From assembly GCF_017873435.1 (NCBI RefSeq), contig NZ_JAGGKG010000017.1, positions 1 through 64,000 of the forward strand: a stretch of 64,000 nucleotides of DNA. The letters are read 5' to 3'. Of this stretch, positions 29,084 to 37,909 are shown piece by piece. Positions within the stretch are counted from its first letter, which is position 1; each line of letters opens with the position of its first letter. The notes below the pieces were generated by a model, which was not told the origin of the DNA, made no database searches, and saw nothing but the letters and a program-made list of their open reading frames with translations. This stretch comes from Paenibacillus turicensis. Lineage in GTDB: Bacteria; Bacillota; Bacilli; Paenibacillales; Paenibacillaceae. Position numbers and translations under genes: made by a program.

Positions 29084-29241
29084 AACACTTCACCTTCCCT
29101 AATAAAAGATTACTTCCACTTATGAGTCTATTGTAACGAACTTTAGAGTCAAATTCTAGTTTGGTTAGTCTTTTTTGAATTGGTCATACTAATTTCATAT
29201 TAAGCCAAAGTTTGGTGAACGTCAGTGAAAGGATGAAAGAT

Positions 29242-29820
29242 ATGAATGAAAATATAGAACAAAGTCAACAAAATCAAGACTCTTCAACGGAGAAGAAGGA
29301 AAAGAAGGTAGAGAAGGGTAAAAAAAATGATGCTAAAAAACAGGGAAAAAGTAACACAAATCTCTTTTTGTTTTCATTAAATATCGGTTTTTTTGCAGGG
29401 CTAATCTGGGGGGCTGTAAAAGGATTTTTTTACTACATGAGCTTTACAACCTTAGTACCGGGTTATTTAGTTGAACCTTTTTTTAAGCATTCCTTTTTAC
29501 TGTCCACACCAGGCCATTACACAGGCTGGGGATTTTTTACGCTGTTTTCGATTGTGGCTACGATGATTTATGTTTTTTTGTTTCGTAAATTAAAGGGACC
29601 TTTACCTGGCATGTTATACGGTGTGTTATGGTGGTGTATTATTTTTCTGCTTGCAGGGCCAATGACGGGGATGACACCTCCTTTTATACAACTATCGATC
29701 AATACGATGGTAGTAGAGTTTTGTCTGTATTTGCTGTGGGGGTTATTTATCGGTTATACTGCGGCGGTTGAATTTACGGATGAGCGAAAAAGAGAACCTA
29801 AAAAGCCCTCCCTACAATAA
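29242..29820 (+). CDS. yqhR: YqhR family membrane protein
   Basis: A 192-residue membrane protein with a highly charged N-terminal 35 residues (NIEQSQQNQDSSTEKKEKK) and four predicted membrane segments. The ATG at 29242 follows AAAGGA by eight bases; an in-frame TTG at 29212 and ATG at 29233 are less well placed. It is divergent from yqhQ and upstream of pepP. The aroQ gene found between yqhR and pepP in B. subtilis is absent. Role unknown. Confidence 0.85.
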   Translation: MNENIEQSQQNQDSSTEKKEKKVEKGKKNDAKKQGKSNTNLFLFSLNIGFFAGLIWGAVKGFFYYMSFTTLVPGYLVEPFFKHSFLLSTPGHYTGWGFFTLFSIVATMIYVFLFRKLKGPLPGMLYGVLWWCIIFLLAGPMTGMTPPFIQLSINTMVVEFCLYLLWGLFIGYTAAVEFTDERKREPKKPSLQ

Positions 29821-29912
29821 AAGCTTCTCAAGTGACTTGCTTGTATGTTAAAATTACTTTTGGCTAATTCTCGGGAAATTGAGATAAGAATGATAAAGTT
29901 AAGGAGCGTACA

Positions 29913-30992
29913 ATGATGGCGAACACTCGTGTTGTCCAGCTTCGTAAATTGCTTGAAAAGCAAGGGCTAGAAGCTGTTTTGATCACTGGAGAGGTGAACC
30001 GCCGATATTTGACGGGATTTACGGGAAGCTCAGGTTATGTTTTAATTACAGGTCATAAAGCATATTTGATTACTGACTTCCGTTATATGGTACAGGCTGC
30101 TCATCAGGCAGTAGGCTTTGAAATTGTTGAGCATGCTGCCAATGTGATTGATACGGTTAAACAATTACTAAATGATAACAAAATTGACAAACTTGCATTT
30201 GAACAAGATCATGTAGTTTATGCAACCTTCCGTACCTATGAAGAAGAGCTTGCCCCAGTCAAGCTACAACCTGTCTCTGGTTTAGTAGAAGAGTTACGTA
30301 TGTTTAAGGATGACCAGGAGCTTGCTTTGATGAAGCAAGCAGCAGACCTTGCGGATCAGACCTTTATGCATATGCTAACGGTATTAAAGCCAGGCGTAAC
30401 AGAGCTTGAGATGGCACTTGAGATGGAAATCTTCATGCGTAAAAACGGTGCAGCATCCAGTTCCTTTGATACGATTGTTGCGTCAGGTGAACGCTCTGCG
30501 TTGCCACATGGTGTAGCAAGTGAACGTGTCATTGGAAACAATGAATTTGTGAAAATGGATTTTGGCGCGTTGATGATGAACGGATATTGCTCTGATATTA
30601 CGAGAACCGTTGTTATGGGTGAACCAACCGCTAAACATCGTGAAATCTATAACATCGTGCTGGAGGCTCAGCTATATGCATTAGATCACCTACGTCCAGG
30701 TATGACGGGTCGTGAAGCGGATGCACTATGCAGAGATATTATTAGTCGTTATGGCTATGGAGATCAATTTGGTCATAGTACAGGTCATGGACTCGGTATG
30801 GAGGTTCATGAAGCGCCAAGATTGTCTAAGCTGAGTGATACCATTTTACAGCCTGGTATGGTTGTTACTGTGGAACCAGGAATTTATATTCCAGGTTTTG
30901 GTGGTGTGCGGATCGAAGATGATGTTGTCATTACTGAAACCGGCATGCGTAGACTCACAGAATCCAGCAAAGAACTTAAAATGATTAAGTAA
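29913..30992 (+). CDS. yqhT: Xaa-Pro aminopeptidase (M24 family, YqhT)
   Basis: A 359-residue M24 metallopeptidase with creatinase-type N- and C-terminal domains. The dimetal ligands appear in KMDFGALMNGYCSDITRT-like order: the Asp in VKMDFGA, the Asp in CSDITRTVVMG, the His in GHSTGHGLGMEVHEAP, the Glu in VVTVEPGIYIPG and the Glu in GVRIEDDVVIT. It removes N-terminal residues preceding proline. A strong AAGGAG ribosome site precedes the start. It sits directly upstream of efp, which acts on polyproline translation. Confidence 0.96.
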   Translation: MMANTRVVQLRKLLEKQGLEAVLITGEVNRRYLTGFTGSSGYVLITGHKAYLITDFRYMVQAAHQAVGFEIVEHAANVIDTVKQLLNDNKIDKLAFEQDHVVYATFRTYEEELAPVKLQPVSGLVEELRMFKDDQELALMKQAADLADQTFMHMLTVLKPGVTELEMALEMEIFMRKNGAASSSFDTIVASGERSALPHGVASERVIGNNEFVKMDFGALMMNGYCSDITRTVVMGEPTAKHREIYNIVLEAQLYALDHLRPGMTGREADALCRDIISRYGYGDQFGHSTGHGLGMEVHEAPRLSKLSDTILQPGMVVTVEPGIYIPGFGGVRIEDDVVITETGMRRLTESSKELKMIK

Positions 30993-31068
30993 ATGAATGT
31001 AATTAAGTAGCAACAATAGTTAATCTAATAACATATGTTGGTTAAATTATTTCAGGGAGGTTCTCTTA

Positions 31069-31626
31069 TTGATTTCAGTTAATGATTTTAAAACAGGCTT
31101 AACAGTAGAAGTAGATGGTGATATTTTTACAGTTCTTGATTTCCAACACGTAAAACCAGGTAAAGGTGCGGCGTTTGTTCGTTCTAAATTAAAAAACCTT
31201 CGTAATGGTAACACCGTGGAAAAAACTTTCCGTGCAGGTGAAACGATTGGACGTGCAATTATTGAAAACCGTGAGGTACAATACTTGTATGCAAGTGGTT
31301 CCCAACATGCATTTATGGATAACGAAACTTATGATCAATTCGAATTAAGCGCAGACCAATTAAAATGGGAGCTTAATTTCTTAAAAGAAAATATGAACGT
31401 TAAAATTGTTAGCTATCAAGGCGAAATCCTTGGTATTAACCTTCCTAACAGTGTTGAATTGGCAGTTGTTGAAACAGAACCAGGTATTAAAGGAAACACA
31501 GCAACGGGTGCAACTAAAAATGCTAAAGTAGAAACAGGCTTAAACGTACAGGTTCCTTTGTTTATTAATGAAGGTGATGTGCTTATTATTGATACACGTG
31601 AAGGCAAATACGTTTCTCGTGCATAG
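31069..31626 (+). CDS. efp: Translation elongation factor P
   Basis: A 185-residue EF-P with KOW-like domain I ([16 protein letters not shown] in the family form, here [14 protein letters not shown]) and two OB domains; the terminus VSRA matches Bacillus EF-P. It relieves ribosome stalling at polyproline. The lysine loop KPGKGAA is intact. Translation begins at TTG (31069), eight bases after GGGAGG, aligning exactly with the MISVNDF start of Bacillus. Confidence 0.98.
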   Translation: MISVNDFKTGLTVEVDGDIFTVLDFQHVKPGKGAAFVRSKLKNLRNGNTVEKTFRAGETIGRAIIENREVQYLYASGSQHAFMDNETYDQFELSADQLKWELNFLKENMNVKIVSYQGEILGINLPNSVELAVVETEPGIKGNTATGATKNAKVETGLNVQVPLFINEGDVLIIDTREGKYVSRA

Positions 31627-31648
31627 GAAGTAAAAGCTTTGGTCATCC

Positions 31649-31682
31649 TCCTCCATCTTTTGCGGATGGAGGAATTTTTTTT
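31649..31682 (+). terminator. Rho-independent terminator of efp
   Basis: A nine-bp stem (TCCTCCATC / GATGGAGGA) with a seven-nt loop and a T8 run. Confidence 0.9.
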
Positions 31683-31786
31683 GAAAATGATTAACACAGG
31701 TGCATGCTTTCGTATTATACTAGTTTAAAGCGTTACTTAACTAAGCGTATATTTGTATTGGGCAATGATGATTAGGAGGGTCTAAC

Positions 31787-33037
31787 TTGGCTTTATATGT
31801 TATGAAGTTTGGTGGTAGCTCAGTAGGTACTATAGAGCGAATGAAATCAGTAGCAAAACGTATTGTTGAAAAACAAGATGAAGGACATCAGGTTGTTGTT
31901 GTTGTATCTGCTATGGGTGATACGACGGATGATTTAATCGATCAAGCAAAACTACTGAACGCCGAGCCAATGGCGCGTGAAATGGATATGCTGATGACAA
32001 CAGGCGAGCAAATTTCAATGTCTTTACTATCCATCGCAATTGGTGCTCTTGGACGTCAATGCGTTTCTTATACAGGTTGGCAAGCAGGCTTTCGTACAGA
32101 GCCAGTTCATGGCAAGGCACGGATTACAGATATTGTGCCAACTCGCGTTGTATCAGCACTTGAAGGAGGCAACATCGTTATTGTTGCTGGCTTCCAAGGC
32201 ATGACGGAGGATGGAGAGATTACAACGTTTGGCCGTGGTGGCTCAGACACAACTGCTGTTGCACTAGCTGCTGCAATCTCTGCTGACTTCTGCGAAATTT
32301 ATACAGATGTAGATGGTATATATTCTACAGATCCACGTATGGTTCAGCATGCACGTAAGCTAAAGGAAATTTCTTATGATGAAATGCTAGAGCTAGCCCA
32401 TCTAGGTGCGGCTGTGCTTCATCCGCGTGCTGTGGAGTATGCGAAGCATCATCAGGTCTGTCTCGTCGTAAGATCGAGCTTTAATCATAATGAGGGTACT
32501 GTTGTGAAGGAGGAAGTTAGTATGGAGCAGGGCGTTGTTGTTAGTGGGATCGCATATGATAAAAATGTAGCTCGAATTAGCATTTTGGGGGTTTCCCATG
32601 TTCCGGGCGTACTTGCCAAGGTGTTTGGCTCTCTTGCAGAAGCGGACATCAACGTAGATATTATTGTACAAAGTGGAGACTTGGAAGGGAAAGCTGACTT
32701 CTCCTTTACGACCACTTTATCCGACCGTAAAAAGGCACTTGAAGTGATTCAAGGTATTGCATCAGAGGTTAATTTTAGTGAAGTGACTTCTGAAGAAAAT
32801 TTGGTCAAAGTATCCATCGTTGGTGCAGGCATGATTAGTCATCCAGGTGTGGCAGCACAAATGTTTGATGTTATCTCCAAGCAAGGTGTTAATATTAAGA
32901 TGGTGAGTACTTCTGAAATTAAAACATCCTGTGTTATTGAAAGTGATAAACTAAACGAGGTTGTTATTGCACTTCATACTGCTTATGGATTGGATTCAGA
33001 GGGTCAGGCATTCATTGGTGGGAAGGATCGCCGCTAG
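31787..33037 (+). CDS. lysC: Aspartate kinase
   Basis: A 416-residue aspartokinase that phosphorylates aspartate at the head of lysine, threonine, methionine and diaminopimelate synthesis. The kinase signature is YVMKFGGSSVG, the substrate site FGRGGSDTTAVALA, and two ACT domains occupy about residues 265-416 (ILGVSHVPGVLAKVF, VGAGMISHPGVAAQMF). It begins at TTG 31787, after AGGAGGG. I see no lysine riboswitch in the 160-bp leader. It is followed 23 bases later by structured repeat E4. Confidence 0.96.
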   Translation: MALYVMKFGGSSVGTIERMKSVAKRIVEKQDEGHQVVVVVSAMGDTTDDLIDQAKLLNAEPMAREMDMLMTTGEQISMSLLSIAIGALGRQCVSYTGWQAGFRTEPVHGKARITDIVPTRVVSALEGGNIVIVAGFQGMTEDGEITTFGRGGSDTTAVALAAAISADFCEIYTDVDGIYSTDPRMVQHARKLKEISYDEMLELAHLGAAVLHPRAVEYAKHHQVCLVVRSSFNHNEGTVVKEEVSMEQGVVVSGIAYDKNVARISILGVSHVPGVLAKVFGSLAEADINVDIIVQSGDLEGKADFSFTTTLSDRKKALEVIQGIASEVNFSEVTSEENLVKVSIVGAGMISHPGVAAQMFDVISKQGVNIKMVSTSEIKTSCVIESDKLNEVVIALHTAYGLDSEGQAFIGGKDRR

Positions 33038-33060
33038 GTTAGGACATTTAATGTAAGTAA

Positions 33061-33201
33061 GGCGCTCACACAGAAGGTTCTTACGATCGTTTCTTAAAAC
33101 CAGATTCCTTTTACACAACTTAATCGTTGTAATCTGGTTTTAAATACGAACGTTTCACTTCTCCAGAATCCTTCTGTGCTCGCTTTGTATCTCATAGGAG
33201 T
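33061..33201 (+). repeat. Structured intergenic repeat, copy E4
   Basis: Starts GGCGCTC and ends CTCGCTTTGTATCTC plus GGAGT, exactly as in E1/E2. The outer helix is CACAGAAGG 33069-33077 with CCTTCTGTG 33170-33178. The inner helix is TTAAAACCAGATT 33094-33106 with AATCTGGTTTTAA 33131-33143, and the apical loop has a further ACAAC/GTTGT stem. The outer-helix sequence is entirely different from E1 yet fully paired. It sits 23 bases after the lysC stop in sense orientation. Confidence 0.85.
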
Positions 33202-33243
33202 AAACATAATTTTGAGGTCGCCTAAAGAACGGCGAACCTTATA

Positions 33244-33289
33244 AAAAGGGATTTTATTATTAGTGAATAATAATGAAGTTCCTTTTTTT
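33244..33289 (+). terminator. Terminator 1 downstream of lysC/E4
   Basis: An interrupted stem (AAAAGG...TATTATTA with TAATAAT...CCTTTT) ending in a T7 run. It is preceded by GGCGAACCTTATA, which recurs before the second terminator. Confidence 0.7.
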
Positions 33290-33329
33290 GTTACTATTCG
33301 TTGTGCCAAATGGCGAACTTTATACAAGA

Positions 33330-33368
33330 GCATCTCATTATTATTAAACAATAATGAGGTGCTTTTTT
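33330..33368 (+). terminator. Terminator 2 downstream of lysC/E4
   Basis: A 13-bp stem (GCATCTCATTATT / AATAATGAGGTGC, one G-U) and a T6 run. It is preceded by GGCGAACTTTATA, so terminators 1 and 2 look like a diverged tandem duplication of about 75 bases. Confidence 0.85.
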
Positions 33369-33399
33369 GGGGTTTCCTAAAAACAGCAAAAGTAATATT

Positions 33400-33535
33400 A
33401 GCGAAGAGGCAGAGGGATTTTGGAGAAGCCTAGCGTTCACCTTTAAAGCTTGAATCTTATCAGTTTAAAATTCCTTAAATAAAGATTCAAGCTTTAACAG
33501 TGGTCGAAGCAACCCTCTGACTCGTAGCGTTTTGC
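33400..33535 (-). repeat. Structured intergenic repeat, copy E5 (inverted)
   Basis: A minus-strand copy facing E4. The outer helix is CAGAGGG 33410-33416 with CCCTCTG 33513-33519. The inner 16-bp helix is TTAAAGCTTGAATCTT 33443-33458 with its complement 33482-33497. On the minus strand the joint reads GGTTGCTTCGACCACTG and the 3' flank TCTTCGCT, as in the family. Unlike the other copies there is no gene end beside it: the gene to its right, spoIIIAA, starts on the opposite strand. Confidence 0.8.
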
Positions 33536-33575
33536 TGCAGCTAGTCTCTTAAATTTACATAATGCTAGATTTAGA

Positions 33576-33604
33576 GTCATAAACACGAAGTACAAGCATA
33601 CAAA
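33576..33604 (+). promoter_or_regulatory. Predicted sigma-E promoter of the spoIIIA operon
   Basis: GTCATAAA, 13 bases, CATACAAA resembles the mother-cell sigma-E consensus. The start would be near 33611, about 59 bases before spoIIIAA. The spoIIIA operon is sigma-E dependent in B. subtilis. Confidence 0.6.
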
Positions 33605-33669
33605 TGAGATATAACCAAACATTATTTATCTAGTTTTGGTTGGAAGCTTAAGGTAAAGGGGGAAAAAAG

Positions 33670-34668
33670 ATGAGCCTAAGCTGGTTATCCTTGTTTCCCG
33701 ATCACATCCAGAGTATGCTTCGTTCTCTTCCCTCTTCGCTTTTGGATGAAATTGAGGAAATTCGTCTTCGAGAGGGACGTGCCCTTGAGGTGAATGCGGG
33801 TGGACACTTTTATTATTTAACAGCAAAAGGAGAGGTGACATCGAAGCCAGAGCATGCATATCGACCAAGCCGCAAGGATAGTAATACACTGCTTGATCTC
33901 ATTACCAATCATTCTTTATACACGATGGAGGAGGAGCTAAGGCGGGGATTTATTACAATCGCAGGGGGTCATAGAGTTGGTTTGTCTGGTAGAACGGTAC
34001 TAAGCGGCGGACAGGTTGCTCATTTGCGAGATATTAGCGGCTTTAATGTCAGGGTGGCAAGAGAAGTGCAGGGGGTGGCAGATCATTTACTCCCTAAGTT
34101 GCTTGATTTTAAGCAGAAAAGCATCAATCATACTTTAATTATTTCTCCCCCACAGCAAGGAAAAACAACGATGATTCGTGATTTGGCTCGTCAAATCAGT
34201 TATGGAACTTGGCGAAATCCTAAAGCACAGTGGCAAGGGCTTAAGGTAGCGGTCATTGATGAGCGTTCTGAAATTGCTGGCAGTAAACGAGGTGTTCCTA
34301 GCTTTGATGTTGGTCCAAGAACTGATGTGATGGACGGTTGTCCAAAGGCTGAAGGTATGATGATGATGATTCGCTCGATGTCTCCAGATGTACTCATTGT
34401 AGATGAAATTGGACGCAAGGAGGACATTGAGGCTCTGATTGAAGCGTTACATGCTGGAGTACGTGTCATTGCTACTGCACACGGTTCAAGTGTGGAAGAG
34501 CTACAAACAAGACTTAAAGCTGTTTCAAGCTTAGGAAGTGACTTTTTTAAAGCTTATGTGGTTCTTAGCCGCAAGGGAAAGGCGATTACGTACAAGCTAT
34601 GGGATGACAAGGGTAGAACGATGCTGAACTATGACGATGTGCAAAGAGGCAAAGAATATTATGGCTAA
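33670..34668 (+). CDS. spoIIIAA: Stage III sporulation protein AA (ATPase)
   Basis: A 332-residue secretion-ATPase-like protein. The Walker A is SPPQQGKTTMIRDLAR, the Walker B is DVLIVDEIGRKEDI, and DERSEIAG and GPRTDVMDGCPK are family signatures. In the mother cell it powers the SpoIIIA-SpoIIQ channel (the feeding tube) during engulfment. It is the first of eight consecutive spoIIIA genes and overlaps spoIIIAB by eight bases. Confidence 0.97.
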   Translation: MSLSWLSLFPDHIQSMLRSLPSSLLDEIEEIRLREGRALEVNAGGHFYYLTAKGEVTSKPEHAYRPSRKDSNTLLDLITNHSLYTMEEELRRGFITIAGGHRVGLSGRTVLSGGQVAHLRDISGFNVRVAREVQGVADHLLPKLLDFKQKSINHTLIISPPQQGKTTMIRDLARQISYGTWRNPKAQWQGLKVAVIDERSEIAGSKRGVPSFDVGPRTDVMDGCPKAEGMMMMIRSMSPDVLIVDEIGRKEDIEALIEALHAGVRVIATAHGSSVEELQTRLKAVSSLGSDFFKAYVVLSRKGKAITYKLWDDKGRTMLNYDDVQRGKEYYG

Positions 34669-35176
34669 AATGATAGGGGCTACATTAATTATATTGGCAG
34701 CAACATTGGCAGGCTGGTATAAAGCACGACAATATGCTAACAGACCAAGGCAAATTCGCCAATTAATTGTAGCGTTAAAACGCCTAGAGACAGAAATTAT
34801 GTATGGCTTTACACCTCTACCAGATGCACTCAGGGTCATTGCCAAGCAGCTAAAACCTCCGCTACAAAGTATTTTCGAGCACGCAGCGGGTGGGATGGAT
34901 AAACACAATTCAACAGCACAACAAAGCTTGCATACTGCAATTTCACAGTATTGGGGACATACAGATATGAAGTCAGCTGAAAGGGAGATTATGGTTCAGC
35001 TCAGCTATACCCTAGGTACAAGTGATCGAGCGGATCAGGCAGGACATATTACTGCGGCAATCTCTCAATTGCAGCATGAGGAGCTTCAGGCTCGTGATGA
35101 ACAAGTGCATTATGAAAAAATGTACAAAAGCTTAGGATTGTTAAGTGGAATTTTAGTGGTCATTTTGTTGTACTGA
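34661..35176 (+). CDS. spoIIIAB: Stage III sporulation protein AB
   Basis: A 171-residue protein resembling GspF/type II secretion inner-membrane platform fragments: an N-terminal membrane segment (MIGATLIILAATLAGW), a soluble helical region (RQIRQLIVALKRLETEIMYGFTPLPDALR) and a C-terminal membrane segment. The start at 34661 gives the usual length of about 171; an upstream ATG at 34631 lies deep inside spoIIIAA. Part of the mother-cell channel machinery. Confidence 0.95.
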   Translation: MAKMIGATLIILAATLAGWYKARQYANRPRQIRQLIVALKRLETEIMYGFTPLPDALRVIAKQLKPPLQSIFEHAAGGMDKHNSTAQQSLHTAISQYWGHTDMKSAEREIMVQLSYTLGTSDRADQAGHITAAISQLQHEELQARDEQVHYEKMYKSLGLLSGILVVILLY

Positions 35177-35218
35177 CCCCCACATTTACATCCTGACTAG
35201 ATGGTGAGGTGCCAAACA

Positions 35219-35422
35219 ATGAACATTGAAGTAAATGCAATATTTCAAATTGCAGGAATCGGCATAATTATAGCGATGATCCATACTGTATTGAAGCAGA
35301 TGGGCAAGGAAGATATGGCACATTGGGTTACACTCATTGGTTTCGTTGTTGTCCTATTTATGGTCATACGAATGCTGGACAGCTTGTTTCAGGAGATTAA
35401 ATCAATTTTCTTGTTCCAGTAG
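35219..35422 (+). CDS. spoIIIAC: Stage III sporulation protein AC
   Basis: A 67-residue protein with two hydrophobic segments, matching the family length of about 68. NIEVNAIFQIAGIGIIIAMIHTVLKQMGKED is the usual SpoIIIAC sequence pattern. The ATG at 35219 was chosen because GGTGAGGTG lies eight bases upstream. It likely forms part of the membrane ring with SpoIIIAD. Confidence 0.95.
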   Translation: MNIEVNAIFQIAGIGIIIAMIHTVLKQMGKEDMAHWVTLIGFVVVLFMVIRMLDSLFQEIKSIFLFQ

Positions 35423-35433
35423 GTGGATAATCA

Positions 35434-35823
35434 GTGGAAATGATTCAGATTGTTGGACTTGGCTTAATTGCGACAATACTCATTTTAGTAATTAAAGAAC
35501 AAAAGCCGTTATTTGCCTTCCTGCTTGCGATGTGTACAGGCATCATCATTTTTTTATACTTGGTCGAAAAAATCGGTGGCATCATTAGTGTATTGCAGGA
35601 GCTAGCTGAATCAACTGGGGTTAACATGGTTTATCTCAAAACCATTCTAAAAATAATTGGAATTGCTTATATTGCTGAATTTGGTGCACAAATTGTACGA
35701 GATGCTGGACAAGAGAGCATAGCCTCAAAGATTGAGTTAGCAGGAAAGGTGCTTATTATGGTTTCCGCTGTTCCTATAATCAGCATCATAATCGAAACAA
35801 TCATGAAGCTATTGCCTACCTAG
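35434..35823 (+). CDS. spoIIIAD: Stage III sporulation protein AD
   Basis: A 129-residue membrane protein with about four hydrophobic segments and the family opening IVGLGLIATILILVIKEQKP. It begins at GTG 35434, twelve bases after the spoIIIAC stop. It is a component of the channel complex, related in part to SpoIIIAC. Confidence 0.95.
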   Translation: MEMIQIVGLGLIATILILVIKEQKPLFAFLLAMCTGIIIFLYLVEKIGGIISVLQELAESTGVNMVYLKTILKIIGIAYIAEFGAQIVRDAGQESIASKIELAGKVLIMVSAVPIISIIIETIMKLLPT

Positions 35824-35837
35824 AAGGGGATGAGGTA

Positions 35838-37046
35838 ATGAAATTATGGAAAACGAAGCAGCTTCATTTACCACTACTCTTGATGATTCTAGGTGCATTA
35901 ACACTATCATTGCTACTCCCCTTTCAGGTAAATGCAAAGGATACAGATGGAAAAGAAGTGAACTGGAAAGAACGACAAAGCAATGAGCTAAAGACAGATG
36001 AAGTTGAAACCTACTGGGATAGCTTGATGAAGGAATACGGTGGTTTTTTCCCTGATCAGAAGCTCCCTTCATTTAAAGACATGCTGATTAAGGAAGGTCA
36101 AGGATTTGATTTGAAGTCAGTTTTTTCTGGCTTGATGAAATATATGTGGCATGAGGTGTTATACAACGGTCATATTCTGGTCACTATCATTTTGTTGTGT
36201 GTGTTCAGTATGATCCTTGAAACACTACAAACCGCATTTGAACGTAAGCAAGTTAGCAAGGTTGCCTACTCGATCTGTTATATGGTTATTTTGGTGCTTG
36301 CTATCAATAGCTTTCATGTTGCAATTTCTTATGCTAGTTCAGCGATAAGAGGTATGGTTGATTTTATGATTGCGATGGTGCCGCTGCTGTTTATGCTCTT
36401 AGCTTCGATGGGCAATGTCGTAACGGTGACGATTACACATCCCTTTGTCGTGTTTATGGTGCATACCGTAGGAACACTAGTACACACTATTATTTTTCCA
36501 CTACTGTTCTTCTCGGTTATCCTTCATATCGTTAGCTCATTGTCGGACAGGTATAAGGTGGATCGGCTTGCTGATCTACTCAAAACAGTTAGCATGGGGT
36601 TGCTTGGAGTTTTGCTTACGGTTTTTTTAGGCGTAATTTCAGTCAGAGGTTTTACAGGCTCAGTTACAGATGGGGTGACACTTAGAGCTGCGAAATATTT
36701 AACTGGAAACTTTGTTCCAGTCGTTGGCAAGTTATTTGCAGATGCGACGGATACAGTAGTATCTGCTTCACTGTTAGTCAAAAATTCAGTCGGAATTGTT
36801 GGCGTCATTATTTTGCTGTTCTTATGTGCTTTTCCAGCCATCAAGATACTCATTTTAGCACTAATATTTAATCTAGCTGCTGCTGTGTTACAGCCACTTG
36901 GTGATTCTCCAATTCTAACTTGCTTAGAGACCATCGGTAAAAGTATGGTGTACGTGTTTGCGGCACTTGCCGCGGTTGCGATGATGTTTTTTCTAGCCAT
37001 CACGATTATGCTAACCGCCGGAAATATTACGGTGATGATGAGGTGA
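35838..37046 (+). CDS. spoIIIAE: Stage III sporulation protein AE
   Basis: A 402-residue polytopic protein with an N-terminal signal-like segment (LLMILGALTLSLLLPFQVNA), an extracytoplasmic charged stretch (residues about 35-100) and then seven to eight membrane segments, the pattern of SpoIIIAE (permease-like). GVISVRGFTGSVTDGVTLRAAKYLTGNFVPVVGK is a conserved stretch. Member of the mother-cell to forespore channel. Confidence 0.96.
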   Translation: MKLWKTKQLHLPLLLMILGALTLSLLLPFQVNAKDTDGKEVNWKERQSNELKTDEVETYWDSLMKEYGGFFPDQKLPSFKDMLIKEGQGFDLKSVFSGLMKYMWHEVLYNGHILVTIILLCVFSMILETLQTAFERKQVSKVAYSICYMVILVLAINSFHVAISYASSAIRGMVDFMIAMVPLLFMLLASMGNVVTVTITHPFVVFMVHTVGTLVHTIIFPLLFFSVILHIVSSLSDRYKVDRLADLLKTVSMGLLGVLLTVFLGVISVRGFTGSVTDGVTLRAAKYLTGNFVPVVGKLFADATDTVVSASLLVKNSVGIVGVIILLFLCAFPAIKILILALIFNLAAAVLQPLGDSPILTCLETIGKSMVYVFAALAAVAMMFFLAITIMLTAGNITVMMR

Positions 37047-37090
37047 GCAGAAATTGATATAGTGTCGCTTGTTTAGGGATGGTGAACGTT

Positions 37091-37897
37091 ATGACATTGC
37101 TTTCACAATGGCTAAAAGAAATTATTTTTATCATCTTATTTGCAGTATTTATTGAACTATTGTTGCCTAATCGTTCGATGGAACGATATGTAAAATTTGT
37201 GATTAGCTTATTGATTCTGCTGACCTTACTGTCACCGATTATGAAATTATTTACAGATCAAACAGAGAAAAAAATTGAAGTTGCTTTAACCGGGGGATTT
37301 GATGTAGAGGATGGGAATGTACAGGCAGAGACGAAAAAGATTTTAGCTGAGGGGAATGAACTTCAGAAGAAACGCGAGCAAGAAGTTATGGCATGGACAG
37401 GGGAAGAAATTGCAAGGCAAATGAAGGAACAGCTTAAAAATGTGACAGGGCAACCGATTAACCGAGTAGCAGTAGGCTTAACAAACTTAGGAAATAAAAA
37501 GGAAACAACAATTACCTCAATCGAGGTAGTGATGGGAGCCAGTCTACAGGCTCAATCTGAGCCGACAGCACAGCCAGAGCAGTCAGATCACACAGAGCAC
37601 TCAGATCAATTAGAACAGCCGCAAGAAAAAATACAAAGTGTAGAAATTCCTGCAGTTAAGCAAATTGAAATTGATATTAGCTCATCTCAAAAAGATGAAA
37701 ATGCTGGGGAACGCAATAAAGAACAAAACCATAACAAGTCATTAACTGTTGAACAAGATCAGGGTGCTCATCAGAATACTAACGATGAAAAAATGAAGCA
37801 GATGAGCGATAAAATAAAAAGCTTTTTGCAGGAGCAATGGGGGATACAAAGAAACGTCATTTCTGTTGTGGTGGATGAGGCGAATTTTAAGGAATAA
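37091..37897 (+). CDS. spoIIIAF: Stage III sporulation protein AF
   Basis: A 268-residue protein with two N-terminal membrane segments (residues about 5-25 and 35-55; WLKEIIFIILFAVFIELLLPN) and an extracytoplasmic ring-forming domain. A Glu/Gln/His-rich insert (QSEPTAQPEQSDHTEHSDQ) of about 80 residues makes it longer than the usual 200 or so. It ends with the conserved IQRNVISVVVDEANF. The start at 37091 matches the family's first hydrophobic segment. Confidence 0.93.
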   Translation: MTLLSQWLKEIIFIILFAVFIELLLPNRSMERYVKFVISLLILLTLLSPIMKLFTDQTEKKIEVALTGGFDVEDGNVQAETKKILAEGNELQKKREQEVMAWTGEEIARQMKEQLKNVTGQPINRVAVGLTNLGNKKETTITSIEVVMGASLQAQSEPTAQPEQSDHTEHSDQLEQPQEKIQSVEIPAVKQIEIDISSSQKDENAGERNKEQNHNKSLTVEQDQGAHQNTNDEKMKQMSDKIKSFLQEQWGIQRNVISVVVDEANFKE

Positions 37898-37909
37898 GGA
37901 GGTGATTTG

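Noticed and set aside
31690..31786. Lysine riboswitch before lysC
   Set aside because: The leader after the efp terminator is only about 100 bases, too short for the lysine riboswitch, and no paired regions of that class are seen.
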